Below are positions 6,301-13,176 of a stretch of DNA of 13,919 nt, piece after piece. The translations under genes and the position numbers were made by a program. The notes below the pieces were generated by a model. The model was not told the origin of the DNA, made no database searches, and saw nothing but the letters and a program-made list of their open reading frames with translations. The DNA is from Candidatus Uhrbacteria bacterium (GTDB lineage: Bacteria; Patescibacteriota; Patescibacteriia; UBA9934; GWF2-40-263). How positions within the stretch are numbered: position 1 is the stretch's first letter; each line of letters opens with the position of its first letter. The DNA is taken from contig DOJV01000013.1 in the NCBI GenBank assembly GCA_003511125.1, positions 1 to 13,919 of the forward strand, written 5' to 3'.

Positions 6301-8040
6301 CTAGCCTTCTTTTGGTTGAACCGTGGGGTCAAGATATTTTTTCCAAAAGACGGTATTTTTAGCAGAACCGGCCCACTTTCTAACCAAAGCCTGATGCGCC
6401 TTGGCTTGCGGAATCGCCGCGGTGCTGGCTGTGGCCTCGGAAACATATTTTGGATCAAGCCACTGAAGCAAACCGATTTTTTCAAAAGTCCAATCTTCAT
6501 CAAAACGATAAACCTTGCCCGAAGCATAAACCATTTCGGTCTGACCATCGTCTTTTGTCACTCTGAACCAACTGAAAGGATTGGTATCAAGTTGCCACTG
6601 TCGGCCTTTTTCGTAACGATTGACGATTGCGGACATTTGTTGAATATCGCGCTCACTCAATTCTCCACCACGAATAAGTTCATCGGCCGAAACCACACCT
6701 TGGGGCGCGGCTTCTTGAATAACATAACGATAAGGCGGACCCTCGGGATCGGTTTTAAGAATTCTTAATCTTGGAATTTCGTTTTCCTCGAGAAATTGTT
6801 GTCTTTCGACGGTTTGAAAAACCGACTTGAAGGCATTGTGAACATTACGCGCATCCGGTCGCACGATTTTCAAAACTTGTCCCGGTTGGTCTTTCAACCA
6901 AAAACAAATCTTTTTTCCGCCAACAATCGGTTGGTCTTCAACCGCGAATTCTTTTTCGCCGATGCGAACCAAACCGGCGGCCGGATTATAATCAATCGTT
7001 GCTAAGATTTTTTCATAATCAACAACCTCGATTTCTCCGCCTTCGGAAACCACGGAATAATCTTTTGGTTTCTCTCCAACAATCACCATGTGAGTTGGTG
7101 GAAAATCAACAGCTTGAAGCTTCCCTTCTTCGTCCATCACTGCCAGTTCGATTTTTCCTTTCAGACGATTTTTGGTAATCCATTCGTTCTGCTCGGGAAT
7201 CACGCGAACATTTACAAAACCCGCCGCTTCAAAAACTTGTCGAGCTTCTTCTGGTGTCCAGTAAGTATACTTTTCTTTTACTTCTTGAAGAAAATTAGCC
7301 GTGTAATCTTTGTGTAAATAAAATTCATGAGCCCATTCCGGAGAAATTTTTAAATATTCTTGTCCGGCAACCGTCACGCGTTCATACTCAAAAGCCCCAC
7401 CTCCACCGAACTGCCGATGGAAACACTCAAAGATGGCTTGCGGCGACAAACTGTTGTAATCGATTTCCTCGGGCGGAGTGTTGGGTGGCGGGGTTTCCAG
7501 ACCAACAGTGGAATTTATTTTCATGTAAACAGGTTCGGTGAGTGACGGTTTGGCGAAATCGCGCCAAACCAGTTTGCCACCGGGCTTCAACTGAGAAAAC
7601 ATTATCTGCACAGTTTTCTCGGCACTACCGGGACCGCCGAAACTTTCAATTTCGTGTCCACTGGTCGAGGCATAAGCCGCATCCAAAGAATTATCCGGAA
7701 AATTTCTCTCGACAGCATTACCAAAAACCGGCCTGACAAACGTTTTTTCGCCAACCGCTTGTTCTAAAAGTTCATGCGAATAATCAAGAGCATAAACCCT
7801 GGCTGAACGAAATTCACGGGCCGCTAATTCGGCCTGAGCACCAGTACCAGAACCAATATCAACAATCGCCGCACCTTCGGGCAATTGCCCGAAATGAGGA
7901 AAAATCGCTCTAGATTTGGCTTCCAAAGCCGCATCCATTAACTTTGTGTAAATAGAATAATCGCGATGCTCGTTGGCTTGAGCGAATTTTTCCCGCATGC
8001 TCGGCTCGCCAATCTGGCCGTGATCTTTTTGTTCGGTCAT
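6301..8040 (-). CDS. Class I SAM methyltransferase fused to a degenerate kinase/APH-like domain
   Basis: This 579-aa protein appears to be a two-domain fusion. Residues about 28-325 form a class I Rossmann methyltransferase: motif I VDIGSGTGA (60-68), an acidic residue ending strand beta2 (Asp86 in YALDYS), LDAAYAS (119-125) at the motif IV position, and LKPGGKLVW (151-159). Residues about 345-540 resemble a kinase or aminoglycoside-phosphotransferase fold: a hydrophobic-Lys strand QVLKIVRP (388-395), a following acidic helix (ERQQFLEEN), a catalytic-loop-like QLDTNPFSWFRV (483-494) and a DFG-like RFDEDW (512-517). At the position where kinases have the metal-binding Asn there is Ser490, so it may be degenerate. 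Substrate is unknown. It sits 36 bp upstream of the RNase H-like gene. No Shine-Dalgarno sequence precedes the ATG. The methyltransferase call is firm; the kinase-like call is tentative. Confidence 0.85.
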   Translation of the reverse strand: MTEQKDHGQIGEPSMREKFAQANEHRDYSIYTKLMDAALEAKSRAIFPHFGQLPEGAAIVDIGSGTGAQAELAAREFRSARVYALDYSHELLEQAVGEKTFVRPVFGNAVERNFPDNSLDAAYASTSGHEIESFGGPGSAEKTVQIMFSQLKPGGKLVWRDFAKPSLTEPVYMKINSTVGLETPPPNTPPEEIDYNSLSPQAIFECFHRQFGGGGAFEYERVTVAGQEYLKISPEWAHEFYLHKDYTANFLQEVKEKYTYWTPEEARQVFEAAGFVNVRVIPEQNEWITKNRLKGKIELAVMDEEGKLQAVDFPPTHMVIVGEKPKDYSVVSEGGEIEVVDYEKILATIDYNPAAGLVRIGEKEFAVEDQPIVGGKKICFWLKDQPGQVLKIVRPDARNVHNAFKSVFQTVERQQFLEENEIPRLRILKTDPEGPPYRYVIQEAAPQGVVSADELIRGGELSERDIQQMSAIVNRYEKGRQWQLDTNPFSWFRVTKDDGQTEMVYASGKVYRFDEDWTFEKIGLLQWLDPKYVSEATASTAAIPQAKAHQALVRKWAGSAKNTVFWKKYLDPTVQPKEG

Positions 8041-8126
8041 ATTTTTAAAAACTTTTTAGCTTCGATTAAAAAAATCAGTTCTCTCTGTTGAATAAATTTT
8101 GGTTCATAATCCTTGTTCAATTTTGA

Positions 8127-8252
8127 TTAGTACCAAAGGCCGGACCGATTATTTCGATCGTGTTCCCATTTGGCAGGATTGTCTTTGATATAATTTCGAA
8201 TCTCAAACAACGACATTTCGTTTTTGATCAAATGGTCCCAAAATCGTTCTTG
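8127..8252 (-). pseudogene. In-frame continuation of the transposase beyond a UGA
   Basis: Past the TGA at 8253-8255 the same frame stays open for 41 codons to a TAA at 8127-8129. It reads QERFWDHLIKNE and later NYIKDNPAKWE, which is the usual C-terminus of this transposase family. The family normally has Trp where the TGA stands (FVWQERFW), so a TGG-to-TGA change best explains the break. The full product would be about 218 aa. Confidence 0.8.
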
Positions 8253-8783
8253 TCAGACAAAATTTTTATCAAAATTTTTATGAATCGTTTTTGAACAAAC
8301 AGATTTATAGGAACGAATAACGGTTGATAGCGAACCAGATTGCGGTGATATTTTTGAATAAAATTCGTGTTTTGCGTGTGCGTTTTCCCCGCGTTTATCC
8401 CGTTCGTCCGTAGAGACGTTGCATTGCAACGTCTCTACGGTGGCATCCGAAAACGCCACCGATTCGGTTGGAAACAATTTATATTCATCATCCGAATCAG
8501 CAATAAAATCACGATCAATGACCAAAATACCATGAACATGATTTGGCATAACAACAAATTCATCCAAACCGATAAACAGAAAATGATGGGGAATTTCCAG
8601 CCAAAAATTATTTACAACCTCACCGATTTTATTTAGAAATATATAACCGTTTCGCACCTCGCCAAAATGATGTTCCCGATCGTCAGTACAAATGGTTATG
8701 AAATAAAAACCATTGTTCGCGTAATCCCAATTTGGCAATCTGGTTGAGGCGATTCGATATTTATTTTTAAATTTTCCATCCAT
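8253..8783 (-). CDS. REP-associated tyrosine transposase (Y1/HUH), truncated by UGA
   Basis: This is a RAYT-type Y1 transposase, a single-strand DNA nuclease that cuts at REP hairpins. The frame gives 176 aa. The N-terminal RLPNWDYANNGFYFITICT is the family signature. The HUH metal-binding pair is His82 and His84 in MPNHVHGIL, and the catalytic tyrosine is probably Tyr159 in VIRSYKSVCSK. Between them, residues about 91-148 are a long polar loop, of which residues 115-127 are encoded by a REP palindrome. The gene is cut by TGA at the normal FVWQERFW position, and the remaining 41 codons stay in frame, so it is probably a recent pseudogene. A second inverted REP copy lies 36 bp upstream of the ATG. 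No Shine-Dalgarno sequence is seen. HUH and Tyr residues are intact, so a truncated but partly active protein is not excluded. Confidence 0.88.
   Translation of the reverse strand: MDGKFKNKYRIASTRLPNWDYANNGFYFITICTDDREHHFGEVRNGYIFLNKIGEVVNNFWLEIPHHFLFIGLDEFVVMPNHVHGILVIDRDFIADSDDEYKLFPTESVAFSDATVETLQCNVSTDERDKRGENAHAKHEFYSKISPQSGSLSTVIRSYKSVCSKTIHKNFDKNFV
8405..8442 (-). repeat. REP palindrome copy 1, inside the transposase coding sequence
   Basis: The core 8408-8440 has 16-base arms, CCGTAGAGACGTTGCA and its exact reverse complement, around a single central base. Flanks shared with copy 2 (CA on one side, ACG on the other) set its orientation as minus. It lies in frame in the transposase and encodes about 13 residues of the loop between the HUH motif and the catalytic Tyr. 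Confidence 0.9.
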
Positions 8784-8819
8784 ATTTTATTTTCCACACA
8801 CGCCACCCCACACCGTTGT

Positions 8820-8857
8820 CACCGTAGAGACGTTGCATTGCAACGTCTCTACGGACG
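8820..8857 (+). repeat. REP palindrome copy 2, overlapping the recJ stop codon
   Basis: The core 8822-8854 is identical to copy 1, with the same CA and ACG flanks, but in the opposite orientation. It lies between the transposase start and recJ. The recJ stop TAG (8849-8851) is inside it, so the repeat supplies the last recJ codons and stop. As RNA it would form a stable hairpin at the recJ 3' end and may terminate or protect that transcript. Confidence 0.9.
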
Positions 8858-10612
8858 GTTCAAATTGGTTGTTGACGCGGTTATTTTCAAATCCACCACC
8901 TTTAACTGCAACTCACGGTCGCCGTTCCATTCATTAACACCGATTTCGTAGGCGACATCAAGACTAGTACCGATTCGCAAGTCGGGCGTCAAACTGCCAA
9001 AACCGAAGGCAATCATTTTTTTTATTATTCCTTCGCCCAGGTCGCGTACCGAAAGACGCAAATGTTTGCCTTCCAAACCCATGGTTTCAAAACTGACAAT
9101 TTGCAAACCGCGACTGACAAAAATCGGTGAACGATTTCCCTCGCCGAACGGCGCCATTTTGGAAATCGCCAATTCCAAATCCCAATCAGCGGCTTTAAGA
9201 GGAATTTCGGCGTCAATTAAAATTTCCGGAACTAAATCTTCGGGTTTTAAAATCTTCTCAGCCTCGGCAACAACAACCTCCATGGCTTGTTTGAATTTTT
9301 CTTCGGTTGTGGCCGAAAAACCACAGGCCTGCGGGTGGCCACCAAAACGATCAAGAAACACGGAGGCTTTAGTTAGAGCGGCAGTGACGTCGAAACCAGG
9401 AATACTACGACCCGAGCCGGTAAACTTATCGCCATCTTTGGCAGCAATGATAACCGGACGCGAATAATTGTTGGAAATTTTTCCGGCCACCAAACCAACC
9501 AAACCGGCCGGCCAACCCTCGCCAGCGGCGATAAGAATTTTCTGATCGCCAGGCTCGCCAATTTGGGCCAGAGCTTCTTTGTAAATTTCGTTACTACGTT
9601 TTTGACGCGTAACATTAGCGGCCTGAAGTTCGCTAGCCAAAAATTCGGCCTCTTGTTCGTCTTCGGAAACCAGTAACCGAAAAGCCGGATCGGCGTGATC
9701 CATGCGGCCGGCGGCATTTAAACGCGGGCCGATTTGAAAACCAATGGTCCAGGAATCGATAGCGTTGTTTTTTACCCCGGCCGCGACCAAAAGTTTTTTC
9801 AAACCCAAACGGCGAGTTTTTTTCAAAACCGTCAAACCGTAAGTCTCGAGAACACGATTCTCGCCAAATAACGGCATAATGTCGGTAACCGTGGCAATGG
9901 CCACCAAATCCAAAAGCCACTTTTCATAACCCTCGGAAAAATTCGCCCCGCGACGGCGGGCCTCGATAATCAAAGCCGAGGCTAACTTAAACGCCACAGC
10001 CGCACCGCACATAACTTTATTCGGATAAAGTTCACCGGGAACTTGGGAATGAAGAATAAGTGCCTCGGGCAAAACCTCGGGCACGGCATGATGGTCGCAA
10101 ATAATAGTATCCATTCCGAGTTCGCGGGCTCGGGCCACAGCATCGGCGTTGCTGATACCGCAGTCGACAGTAATCAAAAGATTGGTTTTCTCGTGCTCGT
10201 GCAAATGATCGGCTGTGGCCGGAAATAAACCGTAGCCTTCGCGTTCACGGTGCGGAATGTAAGTAGTCAACTTTTTCTCGTCAAACTTCAGACCTCGACA
10301 AATGTCGCGCAGAGTGGAAAACATGACCGCCGTGCCACAAACACCGTCGGCGTCGTAATCGCCGTGAATCGTAATTACTTGACCTTTTTCCAGAGCCAAA
10401 AAAACCCGATCCACTGCCGGTCGCATTTGCTGAAACAAAAAAGGATCGTGCGTATCGCGCGACCAATCCGGTTCTAAAAAAACCTCAACTTCGGCCCGGG
10501 TTTTTATTCCCCGATTCCACAAAAGCTGAGCCAAAACCGGCAAAAGTTCGGGAAAAACCCTAACAAACTCTTCCGGAACGATCTCGGCCAATCGCCATTT
10601 TTTATTGTTCAT
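8849..10612 (-). CDS. recJ: Single-stranded-DNA-specific exonuclease RecJ
   Basis: RecJ degrades single-stranded DNA 5' to 3' in recombination and mismatch or base-excision repair. It is cytoplasmic. The 587-aa length is normal. The DHH phosphoesterase motifs are all present: DYDADG (85-90), TVDCGIS (148-154), CDHH (172-175), and the GPRLNAAGR motif (295-303). The DHHA1 domain has GRSIPGFDV (401-409) and GGHPQACGF (424-432). Residues about 460-580 form the C-terminal OB-fold with the ELQLKVVDLKI strand. Metal-binding Asp and His residues appear intact. The ATG overlaps the upstream unrecognised gene by 11 bp, indicating co-transcription and perhaps coupling. The last residues (NRP) and stop are encoded by a REP palindrome, so the natural C-terminus may have been slightly altered by insertion; no conserved domain is lost. 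Confidence 0.97.
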   Translation of the reverse strand: MNNKKWRLAEIVPEEFVRVFPELLPVLAQLLWNRGIKTRAEVEVFLEPDWSRDTHDPFLFQQMRPAVDRVFLALEKGQVITIHGDYDADGVCGTAVMFSTLRDICRGLKFDEKKLTTYIPHREREGYGLFPATADHLHEHEKTNLLITVDCGISNADAVARARELGMDTIICDHHAVPEVLPEALILHSQVPGELYPNKVMCGAAVAFKLASALIIEARRRGANFSEGYEKWLLDLVAIATVTDIMPLFGENRVLETYGLTVLKKTRRLGLKKLLVAAGVKNNAIDSWTIGFQIGPRLNAAGRMDHADPAFRLLVSEDEQEAEFLASELQAANVTRQKRSNEIYKEALAQIGEPGDQKILIAAGEGWPAGLVGLVAGKISNNYSRPVIIAAKDGDKFTGSGRSIPGFDVTAALTKASVFLDRFGGHPQACGFSATTEEKFKQAMEVVVAEAEKILKPEDLVPEILIDAEIPLKAADWDLELAISKMAPFGEGNRSPIFVSRGLQIVSFETMGLEGKHLRLSVRDLGEGIIKKMIAFGFGSLTPDLRIGTSLDVAYEIGVNEWNGDRELQLKVVDLKITASTTNLNRP

Positions 10613-11243
10613 ATTCGTTTACTGCAAAGACATAATAAAATTCCCCCGGCTTATGATAACCATTGTCATTAAGCCGTCTAAAAAACAATCCGGCCTCCCT
10701 GGCATCATAATCAACCGCCCCCCAAACAACCGAAATCAAGGAACGATAAATCCATCCCCATTCGGTTGAAGCCACGGCCTTACCGACATCTTTCGACTCT
10801 GAAAAATCCTTAAACCAAAAAACAGACAAAGGTTTGGGAAGTTCGAAAACCACCAAAAAATCTTTTGACGGCGTTTGAAAGTTTCCGAGCATCTTTGAAC
10901 AAAAATTTGGCGGATAGATTTTGAAAACCGGCATATCCCATTTTTTTTCCAAAAACAACTTTAAAACTTTTTCCGAAATCCCTCGGCGACTTTTTGAATA
11001 TTTCTCCAAAACTTCTTTGGTTTTTTGCTGCCAAGACCCGGAAACACCGACAAGAAATTTCCTAATTTTGTTTAAGGCGATTCTTTCTTTTTCAGATAAT
11101 TCCCCTTCGGTTCGACTTTCTTCGACAAAAAAAACATTGGCTTGTTCTGAATCAACTAACTCAAAAATCTCCGCCCAACTGGGCTGATCAAAAATACCTT
11201 CGGGATTTTCTAACCCCGTATTTTCAGATAACCGTCCTGGCAC
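10602..11243 (-). CDS. Unrecognised protein upstream of recJ, start uncertain
   Basis: I do not recognise this protein. From a GTG at 11241-11243 it has 213 aa. The frame can be extended to a TTG at 11315, but those codons are a shadow of a transmembrane ORF in another frame and give an unlikely His/Gly/Asn-rich stretch. The N-terminal half is charged and helical (ESRTEGELSEKERIALNKI, then KTKEVLEKYSKSRRG). The C-terminal half is rich in aromatic residues (PLSVFWFKDFS, then STEWGWIYRSLISVVWG, then REAGLFFRRLNDNGY). No motif or catalytic signature is evident. The stop overlaps the recJ start by 11 bp. The GTG follows the stop of the 30-codon transmembrane ORF by 5 bases, so it may be translated by re-initiation or fused to the membrane segment by a -1 shift. 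It could be a membrane-anchored protein whose reading frame is broken. Confidence 0.6.
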   Translation of the reverse strand: MPGRLSENTGLENPEGIFDQPSWAEIFELVDSEQANVFFVEESRTEGELSEKERIALNKIRKFLVGVSGSWQQKTKEVLEKYSKSRRGISEKVLKLFLEKKWDMPVFKIYPPNFCSKMLGNFQTPSKDFLVVFELPKPLSVFWFKDFSESKDVGKAVASTEWGWIYRSLISVVWGAVDYDAREAGLFFRRLNDNGYHKPGEFYYVFAVNEYEQ

Positions 11244-11248
11244 AACTT

Positions 11249-11341
11249 TTAAAAACCAAACATGACCATTGACGCCACCATGGAAATGACCACCATTATG
11301 ACAATAATGGTCCAAATAATGCGCATTCTCTTGTTTAACAT
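11249..11341 (-). CDS. 30-codon transmembrane ORF leading into the gene upstream of recJ
   Basis: An ATG at 11339-11341 opens a 30-aa frame: a basic start (MLNKRMR), then a hydrophobic segment (IIWTIIVIMVVISMV) and a TAA at 11249-11251. It looks like a signal anchor or small membrane peptide. It lies 13 bases after an extended -10 promoter. The next gene continues in the -1 frame. At the stop the sequence is GGT TTT TAA, with five Ts and then four As, where a slip of the Phe codon would read on as Leu-Lys-Val-Val. It is either a real small protein or the displaced N-terminus of the next gene. Confidence 0.5.
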   Translation of the reverse strand: MLNKRMRIIWTIIVIMVVISMVASMVMFGF

Positions 11342-11354
11342 AATGTTCGAAGGT

Positions 11355-11363
11355 ATTATAACA
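11355..11363 (-). promoter_or_regulatory. Extended -10 promoter for the recJ operon
   Basis: The minus strand reads TGTTATAAT, a perfect TG-n-TATAAT extended -10 element, ending 13 bases before the ATG of the transmembrane ORF. No good -35 hexamer is present, as is common for extended -10 promoters. It lies in the 77-bp gap between divergent transcription units. Confidence 0.5.
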
Positions 11364-11418
11364 GGAGAAAGGTGATAGGGGTACAGGGCTGATTGGGGAT
11401 TAAATAAATTTTCAAATT

Positions 11419-11838
11419 ATGACGGGAGAAGATTTAAAAATCGGCATTGTTGCCATTATTCATAATAATGGCAAATATTTACTTGGCCTTAGAAAAACCG
11501 GCACCAGCCCGGGAACCTGGGGTTTCGCTGGCGGCACCCTAGTACCCGGCGAGACTCCGGAGAACTTTCTGATTCGCAAAGCTAAAGAAGAAACAACTTT
11601 AGACATTAAAAATCTTCGTCCGATAACTTCGTTCGATTATTTCTTTGAAGACTTGGGAGAAAGCCAACATCTGCAATTCTTCTTGGCCGACAGTGATTCT
11701 GATCAAGCCGTTGACACCGCAGGCAAACACGCCGAATGGTGCTGGTGCAAATGGGGCGAATTTCCAGAACCGCTTATGAAACCGATTTATAAAATCCTAA
11801 AAGATTTTCCTAACGAACAAAATTTATGGAACAAATAA
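11419..11838 (+). CDS. NUDIX hydrolase with a degenerate Nudix box
   Basis: NUDIX enzymes hydrolyse nucleoside diphosphate-linked compounds. This 139-aa protein shows the fold: strand KIGIVAIIHNNGKYLLGLRK (7-26), then TWGFAGGTLVPGE (33-45). The Nudix box spans about 39-61. Gly39, Glu45, Arg53, Glu57 and Glu58 fit the consensus, but the Glu after Arg53 is Lys54 and the consensus Gly is Thr60. The main metal-binding Glu pair remains, so activity is plausible but specificity may differ. The gene overlaps the next NUDIX gene by 13 bp, so the two form one operon. The start ATG is preceded by ATTTTCAAATT with no Shine-Dalgarno sequence. The substrate is not predictable. Confidence 0.9.
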   Translation: MTGEDLKIGIVAIIHNNGKYLLGLRKTGTSPGTWGFAGGTLVPGETPENFLIRKAKEETTLDIKNLRPITSFDYFFEDLGESQHLQFFLADSDSDQAVDTAGKHAEWCWCKWGEFPEPLMKPIYKILKDFPNEQNLWNK

Positions 11839-12239
11839 AAAGACCCAAAGTTGGCGTCGGAGTCTGCATTATTAAAAACGGAAAAGTCTTGATGAGCAAA
11901 AGAAAAAATGCTCATGGCGAAGGTTGTTGGAGTTTTCCGGGCGGACATTTGGAGTTTGGCGAATCAATCGCTGGCTGCGCTGTTCGCGAAACCGGCGAAG
12001 AAACCGGCGTCACTATCAAAAATATCCGCGACTGGGTTTACACCAATGATATTTTCGAAGCCGAAGACAAACACTACATCACCATCTACGTCATCGCCGA
12101 CCACGAATCCGGCGAACCGCAAATTTTGGAACCGGAAAAATGCGAAGGTTGGGAATGGTTTGAGTGGGAAAATTTGCCGAGTCCGCTGTTTCTGCCACTG
12201 CGAAATGTTTTAAAAGCCGGACACAACCCATTCGCATAA
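11826..12239 (+). CDS. NUDIX hydrolase, NUDT15/MutT-like
   Basis: This 137-aa protein has a canonical Nudix box: Gly40, Glu46, then RETGEETGV (54-62), with all consensus acidic residues. Surrounding features are VGVGVCIIKNGKVLMSKRK (9-27), the WSFPGGHLEFGES motif (35-47), and a C-terminal EGWEWFEWENLPSPLFLPL (107-125). This combination resembles the NUDT15-like branch, whose studied members hydrolyse oxidised or modified purine nucleoside triphosphates; the substrate here is inferred. No signal or membrane segment is present. It starts inside the end of the preceding NUDIX gene (13-bp overlap), suggesting translational coupling, and is followed directly by a strong terminator. It and its neighbour probably clean or regulate nucleotide-derivative pools. 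Confidence 0.95.
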   Translation: MEQIKRPKVGVGVCIIKNGKVLMSKRKNAHGEGCWSFPGGHLEFGESIAGCAVRETGEETGVTIKNIRDWVYTNDIFEAEDKHYITIYVIADHESGEPQILEPEKCEGWEWFEWENLPSPLFLPLRNVLKAGHNPFA

Positions 12240-12240
12240 C

Positions 12241-12272
12241 AAAAACCACCGTCTGAAGACGGTGGTTTTTTT
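12241..12272 (+). terminator. Rho-independent terminator, bidirectional
   Basis: The stem AAAAACCACCGTC (12241-12253) pairs perfectly over 13 bp with GACGGTGGTTTTT (12258-12270), with a TGAA loop and a run of Ts to 12272. It begins one base after the stop of the second NUDIX gene. The stem is flanked by A-rich and T-rich sequence on the two sides, so it can also end the leftward sigma/anti-sigma transcript. Confidence 0.95.
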
Positions 12273-12297
12273 AAAATATAAAACAAAAATTTGGCGT

Positions 12298-13173
12298 TTA
12301 TTTCAAAGTCTTCATGCGCAAAATAACATCATAACCCGGAAGACCTTCGCACGAAGATGGATCAAATATTTCTTTTTGATCGGGAAACGGCGGCAAATCA
12401 CAGTTGCTTTCGCCACAAATCGGAAATGACCGATTTAAACCGTGTCCGCGCATTTCCTCGCCCCAAGGCATGATCAAACAAGCAATAAAATTATTTTCAA
12501 CTTCGGATAAATTTAAACCAAGTAGCCGCAACTCGCCAGCCTCGGCCAATAAAACTTCCTGCCAGTCTTCTTCGACTAAATTTGAACCATCTACTTGCCA
12601 AAAATTTTCTGCAGCATCTTGCAAAACAAAAGTTTTTATTTCAAAATTTATCGAAACAACGTTACCGGTTAACAAACCGCGACCGGGATTTTGCCAAGCC
12701 TTCAGTTGTTGTTCGAAAGCCGGATGATGAAAAGGCAAATGTTTACCAAAATCTTCGTCTAAAAATTTACCCACACCAATGCTATACAAAACAAAGCCAC
12801 TAATTAAACAACAGAGCAAACTAAAACTTACAATCCCGGCAAAAGAATAACGATAACCATGTTTGGTATTTTTAAAATTCTCATAACCAATAAAAAGAAA
12901 GGCTATAAAAATCAGTAGCCAAACATACGGTAGGGTGTCCAAGAGAAAAATTCCGACAGAACCATGGGTGACCGGATAAAAATTCCAACCAGAAAATCTG
13001 GTGTGAAAGGCAATGGCGGCCACGGCCAAGGATCCACCAAAAACCACAAAAATCACCCACAAAATCCAAAACAATAAATTTTTAATTTTGAACTTCCAGG
13101 CCGGGGTTTGTTTAACCTTTTCCAACTCGGCCAAAACTTTTTCCGAAAAATTTTCTTTTTTTTCTAAAGTCAT
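12298..13173 (-). CDS. Three-TM membrane protein, putative anti-sigma factor
   Basis: This 291-aa protein begins with a cytoplasmic segment (1-32, SEKVLAELEKVKQTPAWKFK). Three membrane spans follow at about 33-56, 76-96 and 110-134. The rest (about 135-291) would be extracytoplasmic. Residues 169-197 (TGNVVSINFEIKTFVLQD, then WQVDGS) look like an OB-fold or small beta domain. Four Cys (232, 253, 258, 275) could form disulfides. It starts 3 bp after the ECF sigma stop, and sigma genes are commonly followed by their membrane anti-sigma. The short cytoplasmic tail could be the sigma-binding part; there is no zinc HxxxCxxC anti-sigma motif. I recall similar sigma-linked membrane proteins in CPR bacteria. 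The anti-sigma role is inferred from position and topology, not from a recognised domain. Confidence 0.8.
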   Translation of the reverse strand: MTLEKKENFSEKVLAELEKVKQTPAWKFKIKNLLFWILWVIFVVFGGSLAVAAIAFHTRFSGWNFYPVTHGSVGIFLLDTLPYVWLLIFIAFLFIGYENFKNTKHGYRYSFAGIVSFSLLCCLISGFVLYSIGVGKFLDEDFGKHLPFHHPAFEQQLKAWQNPGRGLLTGNVVSINFEIKTFVLQDAAENFWQVDGSNLVEEDWQEVLLAEAGELRLLGLNLSEVENNFIACLIMPWGEEMRGHGLNRSFPICGESNCDLPPFPDQKEIFDPSSCEGLPGYDVILRMKTLK

Positions 13174-13176
13174 AAA

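Noticed and set aside
8253..8255. UGA recoded as Gly or Trp (variant genetic code)
   Set aside because: The family expects Trp, not Gly; Trp is TGG in other genes inspected, and TGA is a proper stop at 99-101. A single nonsense mutation is simpler.
8405..8857. CRISPR array from the repeated palindromes
   Set aside because: Only two copies, in opposite orientation, about 400 bp apart, with a transposase between them; no regular spacing and no cas genes.
11244..11315. TTG-initiated extension of the gene upstream of recJ
   Set aside because: These codons are the -1 shadow of a clear transmembrane ORF and give an improbable His/Gly-rich peptide.
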